Under the pieces are notes generated by a model. It did not search any database and had not been told where the DNA came from. It saw nothing but the letters and a program-made list of their open reading frames with translations. This document shows, one piece after another, positions 1-5,143 of a stretch of DNA of 5,143 nt. Every line of letters begins with the position of its first letter. Position 1 is the stretch's first letter. The DNA comes from an uncultured Wenzhouxiangella sp. (GTDB taxonomy: Bacteria > Pseudomonadota > Gammaproteobacteria > Xanthomonadales > Wenzhouxiangellaceae): assembly GCA_937876395.1 (NCBI GenBank), contig CALEIM010000043.1:1-5143 (forward strand), in the 5' to 3' direction. A program made the position numbers and the translations under genes.

Positions 1-95
1 CTGGGCTGGCTCATGTCGCTGACAGCGGCTTGGGCCTCGGCGAGTTTGGTGAGGATTTCCTTGTCGTCGACTTCGATTTGGAATGGCTTGGTCAT
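1..95 (-). CDS. Phage virion morphogenesis protein (Mu gpG-like), N-terminal fragment
   Basis: Only the first 31 codons are in the window; the gene continues past base 1. The translation begins MTKPFQIEVDDKEILTKL and continues with an Ala/Gln-rich helix. This resembles the start of the phage virion morphogenesis family (Mu gpG, tail completion), which typically opens with a short basic-hydrophobic strand, a 'D(D/R)..' turn and then a helix. The ATG at 93-95 (complement) is supported by an AGGA Shine-Dalgarno six bases upstream on the minus strand (AGGATAGCACATG). It lies downstream of the gpF-like gene on the same strand, which is the order seen in Mu and its relatives, and this context is much of the support for the call. 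With so few residues the family call is an inference; the start itself is well supported. Confidence 0.55.
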   Translation of the reverse strand, partial: MTKPFQIEVDDKEILTKLAEAQAAVSDMSQP

Positions 96-112
96 GTGCT
101 ATCCTGTGTTCG

Positions 113-217
113 AGCCAAGTGACCGCTGGAAATTAGACGGTAAGCCAGCGACCAGTAACCTACCGGAGCAATCCGGCAAAGCGCGGTGATGGTGGACAGC
201 CGGCCACCCACTTGGCT
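113..217. other. Nested inverted repeats filling the phage F-G intergenic gap
   Basis: The 121-bp gap between the two phage genes contains a perfect 9-bp inverted repeat, AGCCAAGTG at 113-121 and CACTTGGCT at 209-217. It encloses three further potential hairpins: CGCTGG/CCAGCG (124-129 with 145-150), CCGGA/TCCGG around a 4-base loop (163-167 with 172-176), and GGTGG/CCACC (191-195 with 204-208). Together they could fold as a four-way, cloverleaf-like element in the minus-strand transcript. The outer stem touches the last base of the gpF-like stop codon. There is no run of T after any stem, so an ordinary intrinsic terminator is unlikely. It could be an mRNA processing or translation-spacing element, or chance. 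The pairings are seen; any function is unknown. Confidence 0.35.
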
Positions 218-1305
218 TATTCATCAATCGGATCAAATCGCCCACGGTTTTCAAGGCGCGTCGTCGGGATCCGGAAAGCATTTATCAACTGATCCAGTCG
301 CCCCCGTAGCTTCTTCAGCTTCCGATCACCGGTCGCGGCCACAAGGATCGACTCTTCGCCACCGGCAGGCAGCGCATAAACCAGATTCTTGTGTTGCTTG
401 TCCCAGTACAGCGCGGCTTCACCGCGCGCCAAACGGATTGGCAGGGACGTGATCTGCGTTTGGGTGAGGGCGATACCTGCTTCCCAATGCTTGGGGCTAT
501 TGAGGTGTGCCAGGTTCTTTTCATTCATGACCAGTACGCGAGCCGGTTCAATCCCACGCGCCCGGTAGGCATCTGCGGCCCGCTCATCCATGAAGTGTAC
601 GGTTTGCGCAGTATGCCCCGCTCCGCGCCTCGGCAGCACCGTGCTCACCCATGCGGCAAACTGGCCTTGGCGCAGCGGCGAGTTATTGAGGGCCTGAATG
701 GCCTGCACCCGGATTGCACGCTCTTTGACTGCGCTGATCTTGCGCATCACCGCGACATCGAGACCATATACCAACTGCCCCTGATTCCCACTGAACCCTG
801 GATCAGTGCGGAATACGGCGTCCTGGCCTCGGGCGTCTTTGCCGCGCCAGACGGTGACGGGTTGTTCATAGCCGACGCCGTCGCGTTTGTCGAACCCGGC
901 CCAGGCCATTTCTTCTTCCAGGTGGCCGCCGGAGTCGTCGACGGCCAGGCCTTCAGATGCCAGCCGGGATTCGGACAGTGTGCGCACGCGGCAGCGGCAG
1001 TTGAAGCCGTTGGGTGGGTAGATTTGTTCCCAGATGGGGTCGTCGTGGCGAAATACTTTTTCGTGCAGGGCGGCGTGACTGGGGCGGGTGCGTGAATCCA
1101 TGATGGCCAGGTATTGCCAGTACGGACGCGCCTCGGCTTGCTCTTTCTGCTGTTTGTAGCGCCCGGCCTGGTAGGCACTGAACTTGTTGGTGCGGTAGAT
1201 GGTGCGCAGGCGGTGCGGGGAGCCGAGCTGGACCATTTCGGTGCCGCCCGCCGAATCGACTATGGCCTGCTTGCCTAGTGTCTGGCTGGTCAGCGCCTCG
1301 CTCAA
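217..1305 (-). CDS. 5'-truncated phage head morphogenesis protein, Mu gpF-like (SPP1 gp7 family), possibly with a C-terminal PBECR-type nuclease domain
   Basis: A minor head protein that in Mu-like phages associates with the portal during capsid assembly. The 362-codon frame contains the family hallmark: IYRTN (residues 36-40), AYQAGRY (44-50), MDSRTRPSHAAL (69-80), then YPPNGFNCRCRV (96-107) with the paired cysteines C103 and C105. Residues about 255-350 (VLVMNEKNLAHLNSP, later LYWDKQHKNLVYAL) look like the PBECR nuclease-like domains often fused to the C-terminus of Mu F-like proteins; this part is a weaker inference. The N-terminus is abnormal. The frame starts with TTG directly after an in-frame TAG, and the conserved VQLGSPHRLRTIYRTN segment comes by residue 25, so roughly the first 100 or more residues of a normal gpF are missing. 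M24 (ATG at 1234-1236) is an alternative start but would not restore them. It is probably a remnant and non-functional. Confidence 0.8.
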   Translation of the reverse strand: MSEALTSQTLGKQAIVDSAGGTEMVQLGSPHRLRTIYRTNKFSAYQAGRYKQQKEQAEARPYWQYLAIMDSRTRPSHAALHEKVFRHDDPIWEQIYPPNGFNCRCRVRTLSESRLASEGLAVDDSGGHLEEEMAWAGFDKRDGVGYEQPVTVWRGKDARGQDAVFRTDPGFSGNQGQLVYGLDVAVMRKISAVKERAIRVQAIQALNNSPLRQGQFAAWVSTVLPRRGAGHTAQTVHFMDERAADAYRARGIEPARVLVMNEKNLAHLNSPKHWEAGIALTQTQITSLPIRLARGEAALYWDKQHKNLVYALPAGGEESILVAATGDRKLKKLRGRLDQLINAFRIPTTRLENRGRFDPIDE

Positions 1306-1317
1306 CTACCGAAAACT

Positions 1318-1344
1318 TTGTCTGCTCAGCTAACCCGGGATAAT
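1318..1344 (+). promoter_or_regulatory. Candidate sigma-70 promoter of the thiamin operon
   Basis: TTGTCT (1318-1323) and GATAAT (1339-1344) resemble the -35 and -10 boxes, with a rather short 15-base spacer. Transcription would start around 1351, about a dozen bases before the riboswitch P1 helix, which is where it is needed. A second -10-like hexamer, TAGAAT (1349-1354), has no good -35 partner. This is the only AT-richer stretch between the phage remnant and the riboswitch. The motifs are seen; their use is inferred. Confidence 0.4.
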
Positions 1345-1362
1345 GCGTTAGAATGGCCGCAC

Positions 1363-1451
1363 TTCCTCGGGGTGGCGATTGCGCCTGAGACACCCACTGT
1401 CGGGTGGACCCGTTGAACCTGATCCGGTTAATGCCGGCGTAGGGACAGGAA
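1363..1451 (+). promoter_or_regulatory. TPP riboswitch (THI element) aptamer
   Basis: This RNA aptamer binds thiamin pyrophosphate. All conserved blocks are present in order: CTCGGGGTG (1367-1375 region), CTGAGA (1385-1390, the pyrimidine-binding arm), ACCC (1408-1411), GAACCTGATC (1415-1424), TTAATGCC (1428-1435) and GCGTAGGGA (1437-1445). The helices can be paired: P1 TTCCT 1363-1367 with AGGAA 1447-1451; P2 GGGT 1370-1373 with ACCC 1408-1411; P3 GGCG 1374-1377 with CGCC 1382-1385; optional P3a CACCC 1391-1395 with GGGTG 1402-1406; P5 CCGG 1424-1427 with CCGG 1434-1437. It sits about 100 bases upstream of the receptor start, on the same strand, and should switch the whole operon off when TPP is abundant. 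Confidence 0.97.
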
Positions 1452-1547
1452 CAGCGAGGCACCGCACCAGATCGGCTCGACAGGCCTCTGCAGCGCTTAA
1501 TCCCCCGCCCATTCCGGGTCTCCACTTAACTTGCACGACGGAGACTC
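1442..1547 (+). promoter_or_regulatory. Riboswitch expression platform: Shine-Dalgarno sequestor and competing anti-sequestor
   Basis: Two mutually exclusive folds can be drawn. Sequestor: GGGTCTCC (1516-1523) pairs with GGAGACTC (1540-1547), eight pairs including one G-U and a 16-base loop; it buries the GGAG Shine-Dalgarno (1540-1543) that lies eight bases before the receptor ATG. Anti-sequestor: GGGAC (1442-1446) plus GGAA (1448-1451) pair with GTCTC (1518-1522) plus TTCC (1512-1515), nine pairs with one G-U and a small internal loop. The anti-sequestor consumes the 3' strand of aptamer P1 and the thi-box GGGA, so ligand binding (which stabilises P1) would release 1512-1523 to mask the ribosome site. 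There is no T-tract terminator in this leader, so control is probably at translation initiation. The pairings are seen; the switching is inferred. Confidence 0.75.
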
Positions 1548-1551
1548 AGCA

Positions 1552-3666
1552 ATGAACTGCTACGCAATTTTTGGCCTGCTTCTGGCCGCCCCGGCATTTT
1601 CTGCCGTCCAGTCCGAACTGCCCCCGTGGGAATCGGAGCCGATGGTGGTCACGGCCGATTTTCATCGCGGCGAGGTTGACCGGCTGGCCGGCAGCATCAC
1701 CCTGATCGGCGAGCACACCCTCGATCAGCGCGAAGCCCGGCACCTGGAGCAGGTGATCAACCTGGCGCCGAACGTCAATTTATCCACCGGCGCCTCGCGC
1801 GGACGCTTCTTCCAGATTCGCGGCATTGGCACGCGCAGCCAGTTCGTCGAGCCAATGAATGCCTCGGTCGGCCTGATCGTCGACGGCATTGATCTGACCG
1901 GTCTGGGCGGCGCGGCCAGCACCCTGGACATTGGCCAGGTCGAGATTCTGCGCGGCCCGCAGGGCACGCTGTTCGGTGCCAATGCCATGGCCGGATTGAT
2001 CAACATGGTTTCGGCCGATCCGACCGAGGTTTTTTACAGCCGCGTGCGGGCCAGCGTGGGCGACTATGGTCTGCGCTCAGCCGATGCCGTGCTGTCCGCA
2101 CCGATCAGCGACACCGCCGGGTTCCGTCTCGCCTATTCCAGCCTGCGCAGCGACGGCTACCAGAAAAACGCCTACCTTGGGCGTGACGATATCCAGAGCC
2201 TGGACGAACAGACCGCCCGCCTGCGCTTGAGCTGGCAGCCGCATCCCGATTTTGATATCGATCTTGCCGGGCTGTTCGTGGAGGTCGACAACGGCTACGA
2301 CGGCTATTCACTCGACAACAACCGCACCACCCACTCCGACCAGCCCGGCCACGACCGCCAGGACGTGCTGGCAGGATCGGCCCGGCTGCGCTGGCGGGCT
2401 CACGAAGCCTTCGATATCGAAGCGCTCATCAGCCGCACCGAAGCCGACATGGAGTACGGCTACGATGAGGACTGGAGCTTCGATGGCTTTTGCGACGAGT
2501 TTGACTGCGTGTTCGACGGCTACTCCTCGTTCGACAACTACATCCGCCGCAGCCACAACACCACCTTTGACCTGCGCGCGCTATCGGCCAAACCAGGCCG
2601 GGCGATAAACTGGGTCATCGGTGCCTACTCGCGCGATCAGTTCGAGGATCTGCGGCGCGAATACACCTATATGGACGACGACTTCCGCTTTGATTACGAC
2701 ACCGAAAACCGCGCGCTCTACGGTCAGCTCGACATTCCGCTCGGCGAACGCTTTCAACTGATCACCGGTCTGCGACGGGAATGGCGCGACAGCCGCTACC
2801 GCGACAGCCACGGCGCGGTCTTCAGCCCCGACGAAGGGATGTGGGGCGGCAAGCTGGCGCTGGAATACCACAGCGAACGCGGCGATCTGTGGTATGCGCT
2901 GGCCTCGCGCGGCTACAAGGCCGGCGGCGTCAATGCCGACTCGGCCGTTGCCGAGGAACTGCGGGAATTTGATACCGAAACTCTGTGGAACTACGAGCTG
3001 GGCGCCAAGACCCGCCTGTTTGGCAATCGCCTGAACCTGAGGACGGCGGTTTTCTACCAGGATCGCGATCGGGTCCAGACCGAACAATCGCTGGTCGTAC
3101 CGATCAGCGGTGACTCCTGCCCCTGTCAGTTCATCGACTACAAGACCAACGCCACCGCCGGCATCAGCTACGGCCTGGAAACGGAGCTCGACTGGCGTAT
3201 CCATGAGCGGGTGCGCGCCTTTGCCAGTCTCGGACTGCTCAAGACCGAATATCGCGGCTTTCTCAACTATTCGCACTCCGATGCTGACCCGGAGACTGGT
3301 GCTGCAGTTGATATGGACGGCCGTGAACTCCCGCATGCGCCCAGCTACATGTTCAGCCTCGGGGCGAACTTCCAGCTATCCGATCGCTGGTACCTGCGCC
3401 TGGAAAGTGAAGGCAAGGACGGCTTTCATTTTTCCAGCCGCCACGAGGCGCGCTCCAACACCTATGCACTGTTCCATGCCCGACTTGGCTACCGTGGCCA
3501 GCACTGGGATGTGGCTTTCTGGGCGCGCAATCTCGGCGACAAAGACGTTCGCACGCGCGGCTTCGGCGGCTTCGGCAACGATCCGCGCAAGGGCTATGCC
3601 GTCGAACCCTACTACATGTTTGGCGAGCCGCGCGTCATCGGGATCACGGCCAGCTATGTGTTTTAG
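1552..3666 (+). CDS. TonB-dependent outer-membrane receptor, predicted thiamin transporter
   Basis: A 704-residue outer-membrane active transporter powered by TonB-ExbB-ExbD. The start is the ATG at 1552, with GGAG at 1540-1543; the frame is open back to a TTG at 1531, but that start would overlap the ribosome site. Residues 1-18 form a short signal peptide ending FSA; it is odd in having no Lys or Arg before the hydrophobic core. EPMVVTA (29-35) is a TonB-box-like segment. The plug follows: QIRGIG (88-93), LIVDGIDL (108-115) and the hallmark EILRGPQGTLFGANAMAG (131-148). The rest is a 22-strand-type barrel ending in ITASYVF, with the C-terminal Phe required for outer-membrane insertion. An acidic, aromatic-rich stretch with C314 and C319 (about 302-330) and a CPC motif (523-525) are probably surface loops. 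The TPP riboswitch upstream and PnuT downstream make thiamin (or a precursor or phosphate ester) the likely substrate; sequence alone does not prove it. Confidence 0.9.
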   Translation: MNCYAIFGLLLAAPAFSAVQSELPPWESEPMVVTADFHRGEVDRLAGSITLIGEHTLDQREARHLEQVINLAPNVNLSTGASRGRFFQIRGIGTRSQFVEPMNASVGLIVDGIDLTGLGGAASTLDIGQVEILRGPQGTLFGANAMAGLINMVSADPTEVFYSRVRASVGDYGLRSADAVLSAPISDTAGFRLAYSSLRSDGYQKNAYLGRDDIQSLDEQTARLRLSWQPHPDFDIDLAGLFVEVDNGYDGYSLDNNRTTHSDQPGHDRQDVLAGSARLRWRAHEAFDIEALISRTEADMEYGYDEDWSFDGFCDEFDCVFDGYSSFDNYIRRSHNTTFDLRALSAKPGRAINWVIGAYSRDQFEDLRREYTYMDDDFRFDYDTENRALYGQLDIPLGERFQLITGLRREWRDSRYRDSHGAVFSPDEGMWGGKLALEYHSERGDLWYALASRGYKAGGVNADSAVAEELREFDTETLWNYELGAKTRLFGNRLNLRTAVFYQDRDRVQTEQSLVVPISGDSCPCQFIDYKTNATAGISYGLETELDWRIHERVRAFASLGLLKTEYRGFLNYSHSDADPETGAAVDMDGRELPHAPSYMFSLGANFQLSDRWYLRLESEGKDGFHFSSRHEARSNTYALFHARLGYRGQHWDVAFWARNLGDKDVRTRGFGGFGNDPRKGYAVEPYYMFGEPRVIGITASYVF

Positions 3667-3687
3667 GGCGCAGCAAACCGGCGCGGC

Positions 3688-4317
3688 ATGATTCCTGAGC
3701 GCTGGCACGAAGTTCTGTCCGAACACCTGGCCTCACTGTCCGGCTGGGAGCTCATCGCCGTGGCACTGGCGGTTGCCTACCTGCTGCTCGCGGTTCGGCA
3801 AAATCGCCTGTGCTGGGTGGCGGCCTTTATCAGCACCGCCATTTTTACCGTGCTGTTCTGGAACGTGCAGCTTTTGATGCAATCGCTGCTCAACGGCTAT
3901 TACATGGCCATGGCGGTCTACGGCTGGTGGCACTGGCGCCACGGCGGCGCTGAAGGCGCGCTGGAAATCTCCCGCTGGCCGGTGCACCACCAGGCTTTGG
4001 CCATTGGCCTGATCCTGCTGGCTACGGCAGTCAGCGGCTACCTGCTGAGTGAGCACAGCAACGCGGCCTGGCCGTGGCTGGACTCGCTGGTGACGTGGGC
4101 GGCGGTGGTCACCACTTTCATGGTCGCACGCAAGGTGCTCGACAACTGGGCCTACTGGATGGTGATCAACAGCCTGGCCATCTTTTTGTTTCTCGAACGC
4201 GGCATGAACCTGACCGCCGCGTTGCACGGGATCTATCTGGTCATCGCGGTGTTCGGCTGGGCAAGCTGGCTGCGCGATTATCGCCGCCGCGCAGATGCCG
4301 GCGCCGTTCGGTCATGA
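3688..4317 (+). CDS. pnuT: PnuC-family inner-membrane vitamin transporter, predicted thiamin transporter PnuT
   Basis: A 209-residue integral membrane protein with about seven predicted helices (roughly residues 19-36, 41-59, 60-82, 102-121, 127-147, 154-171, 174-194), matching the size and topology of PnuC proteins. Family signatures are YGWWHW (78-83), ARKVLDNWAYW (147-157) followed by N161, and FGWASW (189-194). PnuC members carry nicotinamide riboside, riboflavin or thiamin by facilitated diffusion, with trapping by a cytoplasmic kinase; the TPP riboswitch and the kinase next door point to the thiamin branch, PnuT. It begins 21 bases after the receptor stop, which is in the same frame, with no clear Shine-Dalgarno (upstream bases CCGGCGCGGC), so translation is probably coupled to the receptor. 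It ends in an ATGA overlap with the kinase. The family call is firm; substrate comes from context. Confidence 0.9.
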   Translation: MIPERWHEVLSEHLASLSGWELIAVALAVAYLLLAVRQNRLCWVAAFISTAIFTVLFWNVQLLMQSLLNGYYMAMAVYGWWHWRHGGAEGALEISRWPVHHQALAIGLILLATAVSGYLLSEHSNAAWPWLDSLVTWAAVVTTFMVARKVLDNWAYWMVINSLAIFLFLERGMNLTAALHGIYLVIAVFGWASWLRDYRRRADAGAVRS

Positions 4318-5066
4318 ACGCCGGCCGCGACCGCCTGAAAGCGCTGCTCGACACCTGGCCGAACTGGGATCGAGGCTTGAGCCGGCGCCCGCAGCTTGTC
4401 GGGCCGGTTCACGCCGGTCGAACCAATCAAAGCTTCCGGCTGCGCGCGCCGGAGCTTGGTGAAGATCTGCTGCTGCGAATCAACCATCCTGAACCCGAAC
4501 GACTCGGCATTGATCGCCAGCGCGAGTACCAGATTCAGCAGCTCACCCAGGAAGCCGGCATTTCCCGCCCCTATCGCTATTGGGATCCGGATCAGCGCTT
4601 CGTCATCTTTCCCTGGCTTTCAGGACGGGTCTGGACGCCGGCTGATCTGCGTGATCCCGACCAGCGCGCCCGGCTGAGGCCGCTGCTGGATCGGCTCCAT
4701 CAAATCAAGTCACGCGGGCCACGACGGAGTTACCTGGCCTATCTCGACAGCTACTGGCAACAAATCCAGCGGGCGAAGCTTGCCGACCATCCACTTGAAC
4801 AGGCCTGGCGGCAGTTCAGACCGCAGGTTCGGGGCTTTGATCGCTCTGACTGGTCAGCCCGCCTGGTCCATCACGACCTGGTGCCCGACAACATCATCGA
4901 AACCGACTCAGGCCTGGTCCTGATCGATTGGGAGTACGCAGATTATGGCCATCCCGACATCGACATCTGGGCCATCGAACCAGACGCCGTGGGCGAGCCG
5001 TTCATTGCCGAACTGATGGCCTGGATCATCGAACTGTGGGAGCGCCTGGTACAAATTCGCGGATGA
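4314..5066 (+). CDS. thiK: Aminoglycoside/choline-kinase-fold phosphotransferase, predicted thiamine kinase
   Basis: A 250-residue soluble kinase, close in size to E. coli ThiK (YcfN), which converts thiamin to thiamin monophosphate using ATP. Visible motifs: nucleotide-loop segment HAGRTNQSFRL (33-43), strand LLLRINHPE (52-60), the catalytic VHHDLVPDNII (185-195) with D188 and N193, and the metal-binding LIDWEYADYG (203-212) with D205, the DFG equivalent. LIDWEYA is typical of the choline kinase/LicA/ThiK group. The start is the ATG in the ATGA overlap with pnuT; the frame is open 80 codons further upstream inside pnuT, but that segment is a shadow. As third gene under a TPP riboswitch it would trap incoming thiamin; ThiL elsewhere would then be needed to reach TPP. 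Choline or ethanolamine kinase is the alternative and is less likely in this context. Confidence 0.85.
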   Translation: MNAGRDRLKALLDTWPNWDRGLSRRPQLVGPVHAGRTNQSFRLRAPELGEDLLLRINHPEPERLGIDRQREYQIQQLTQEAGISRPYRYWDPDQRFVIFPWLSGRVWTPADLRDPDQRARLRPLLDRLHQIKSRGPRRSYLAYLDSYWQQIQRAKLADHPLEQAWRQFRPQVRGFDRSDWSARLVHHDLVPDNIIETDSGLVLIDWEYADYGHPDIDIWAIEPDAVGEPFIAELMAWIIELWERLVQIRG

Positions 5067-5075
5067 TCCGCCAGG
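5045..5075 (+). other. Inverted repeat over the kinase stop codon
   Basis: GCGGA (5059-5063) and TCCGC (5067-5071) form a perfect 5-bp stem whose 3-base loop covers most of the TGA stop, and CCTGG (5045-5049) can pair with CCAGG (5071-5075) outside it, sharing one base. No T-run follows, so it is not a standard intrinsic terminator. It might stabilise the 3' end of the operon mRNA, or be chance. Confidence 0.25.
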
Positions 5076-5080
5076 TGCAG

Positions 5081-5143
5081 TCGGAGGCCGGAGGTCGGAG
5101 GTCGGAGGTCGGAGGTCGGAGGTCGGAGGTCGGAGGTCGGAGG
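5081..5143. repeat. Heptanucleotide tandem repeat (TCGGAGG)n, truncated by the window end
   Basis: Nine consecutive 7-base units fill 63 bases: TCGGAGG at 5081, one variant CCGGAGG at 5088, then seven identical TCGGAGG copies from 5095 to the last base. The array begins 15 bases after the kinase stop codon and its end is not seen. Because 7 is not a multiple of 3, every frame reads the same seven-residue period (S-E-V-G-G-R-R on the plus strand, P-P-T-S-D-L-R type on the minus), with no stops; any predicted protein here is an artefact. Exact copies imply recent slippage or expansion. Confidence 0.97.

Noticed and set aside
113..217. tRNA gene in the cloverleaf-like gap
   Set aside because: The length is over 100 bases, and no T-loop, D-loop or anticodon-arm consensus is placed correctly within the stems on either strand.
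391..1095. Long plus-strand open frame of 234 codons
   Set aside because: It lies wholly antisense to the gpF-like gene, which carries clear family motifs; the composition is that of a codon-phase shadow and no domain is recognisable.
1456..1488. Intrinsic terminator in the riboswitch leader (GAGGC 1456-1460 with GCCTC 1484-1488)
   Set aside because: The stem is only five pairs with a 23-base loop and no T-tract follows; the Shine-Dalgarno hairpin explains control better.
953..1525. Minus-strand open frame of 190 codons crossing the phage/operon junction
   Set aside because: It runs antisense through the TPP riboswitch and out of phase with the gpF-like protein; it does not supply the missing gpF N-terminus.
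1531..1551. TTG start for the receptor, seven codons upstream
   Set aside because: It would place the GGAG Shine-Dalgarno inside the coding region and add an acidic stretch before the signal peptide; ATG at 1552 fits better.
2581..3336. Minus-strand open frame of 251 codons
   Set aside because: It is antisense to the barrel region of the receptor in a GC-rich gene and has no recognisable motif or ribosome site.
4074..4313. N-terminal extension of the kinase by 80 codons
   Set aside because: This stretch is the out-of-frame reading of the end of pnuT; the kinase family starts near the ATGA overlap at 4314.
5081..5143. CRISPR array
   Set aside because: The 7-base units are directly adjacent with no spacers; it is a simple tandem repeat.

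Overview
The window joins two unrelated blocks. The moderately high GC, the divergent phage block of Mu-like type, the TonB-dependent receptor (so an outer membrane is present) and a riboswitch-led salvage operon all suggest a gammaproteobacterium or a close relative. No rRNA or other taxonomic marker is present, so the lineage is an inference.

Left block (about 1-1305, minus strand): a fragment of a Mu-like prophage or gene-transfer-like element. It holds the first 31 codons of a gpG-like virion morphogenesis protein (1-95) and, upstream of it on the same strand, a gpF-like head morphogenesis gene (217-1305). The order F then G matches phage Mu. The gpF gene has lost its 5' part: the reading frame opens directly after a stop codon at a TTG, and the first recognisable family residues follow almost at once. 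The F-G gap (96-216) contains nested inverted repeats.

Right block (about 1318-5066, plus strand): a compact thiamin-scavenging operon. A candidate promoter leads into a textbook TPP riboswitch (1363-1451). Its expression platform can be read directly: an 8-bp hairpin hides the Shine-Dalgarno of the first gene, and a competing helix uses the 3' strand of riboswitch P1. Three genes follow with almost no spacing: a TonB-dependent outer-membrane receptor (1552-3666), a PnuC-family inner-membrane transporter of the PnuT type (3688-4317), and a small aminoglycoside/choline-kinase-fold phosphotransferase most like thiamine kinase (4314-5066, overlapping pnuT by ATGA). The likely flow is: the receptor brings thiamin across the outer membrane, PnuT lets it cross the inner membrane, and the kinase phosphorylates it so that it stays in the cell. 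When TPP is plentiful the riboswitch shuts off translation.

Right end: a perfect 7-bp tandem repeat (TCGGAGG, one variant unit) starts 15 bp after the last stop codon and runs off the window.

The most interesting points are the readable riboswitch switching mechanism, the all-in-one uptake-and-trapping operon with a kinase in third position, the abrupt phage/operon junction, the structured phage intergenic region and the heptamer array.
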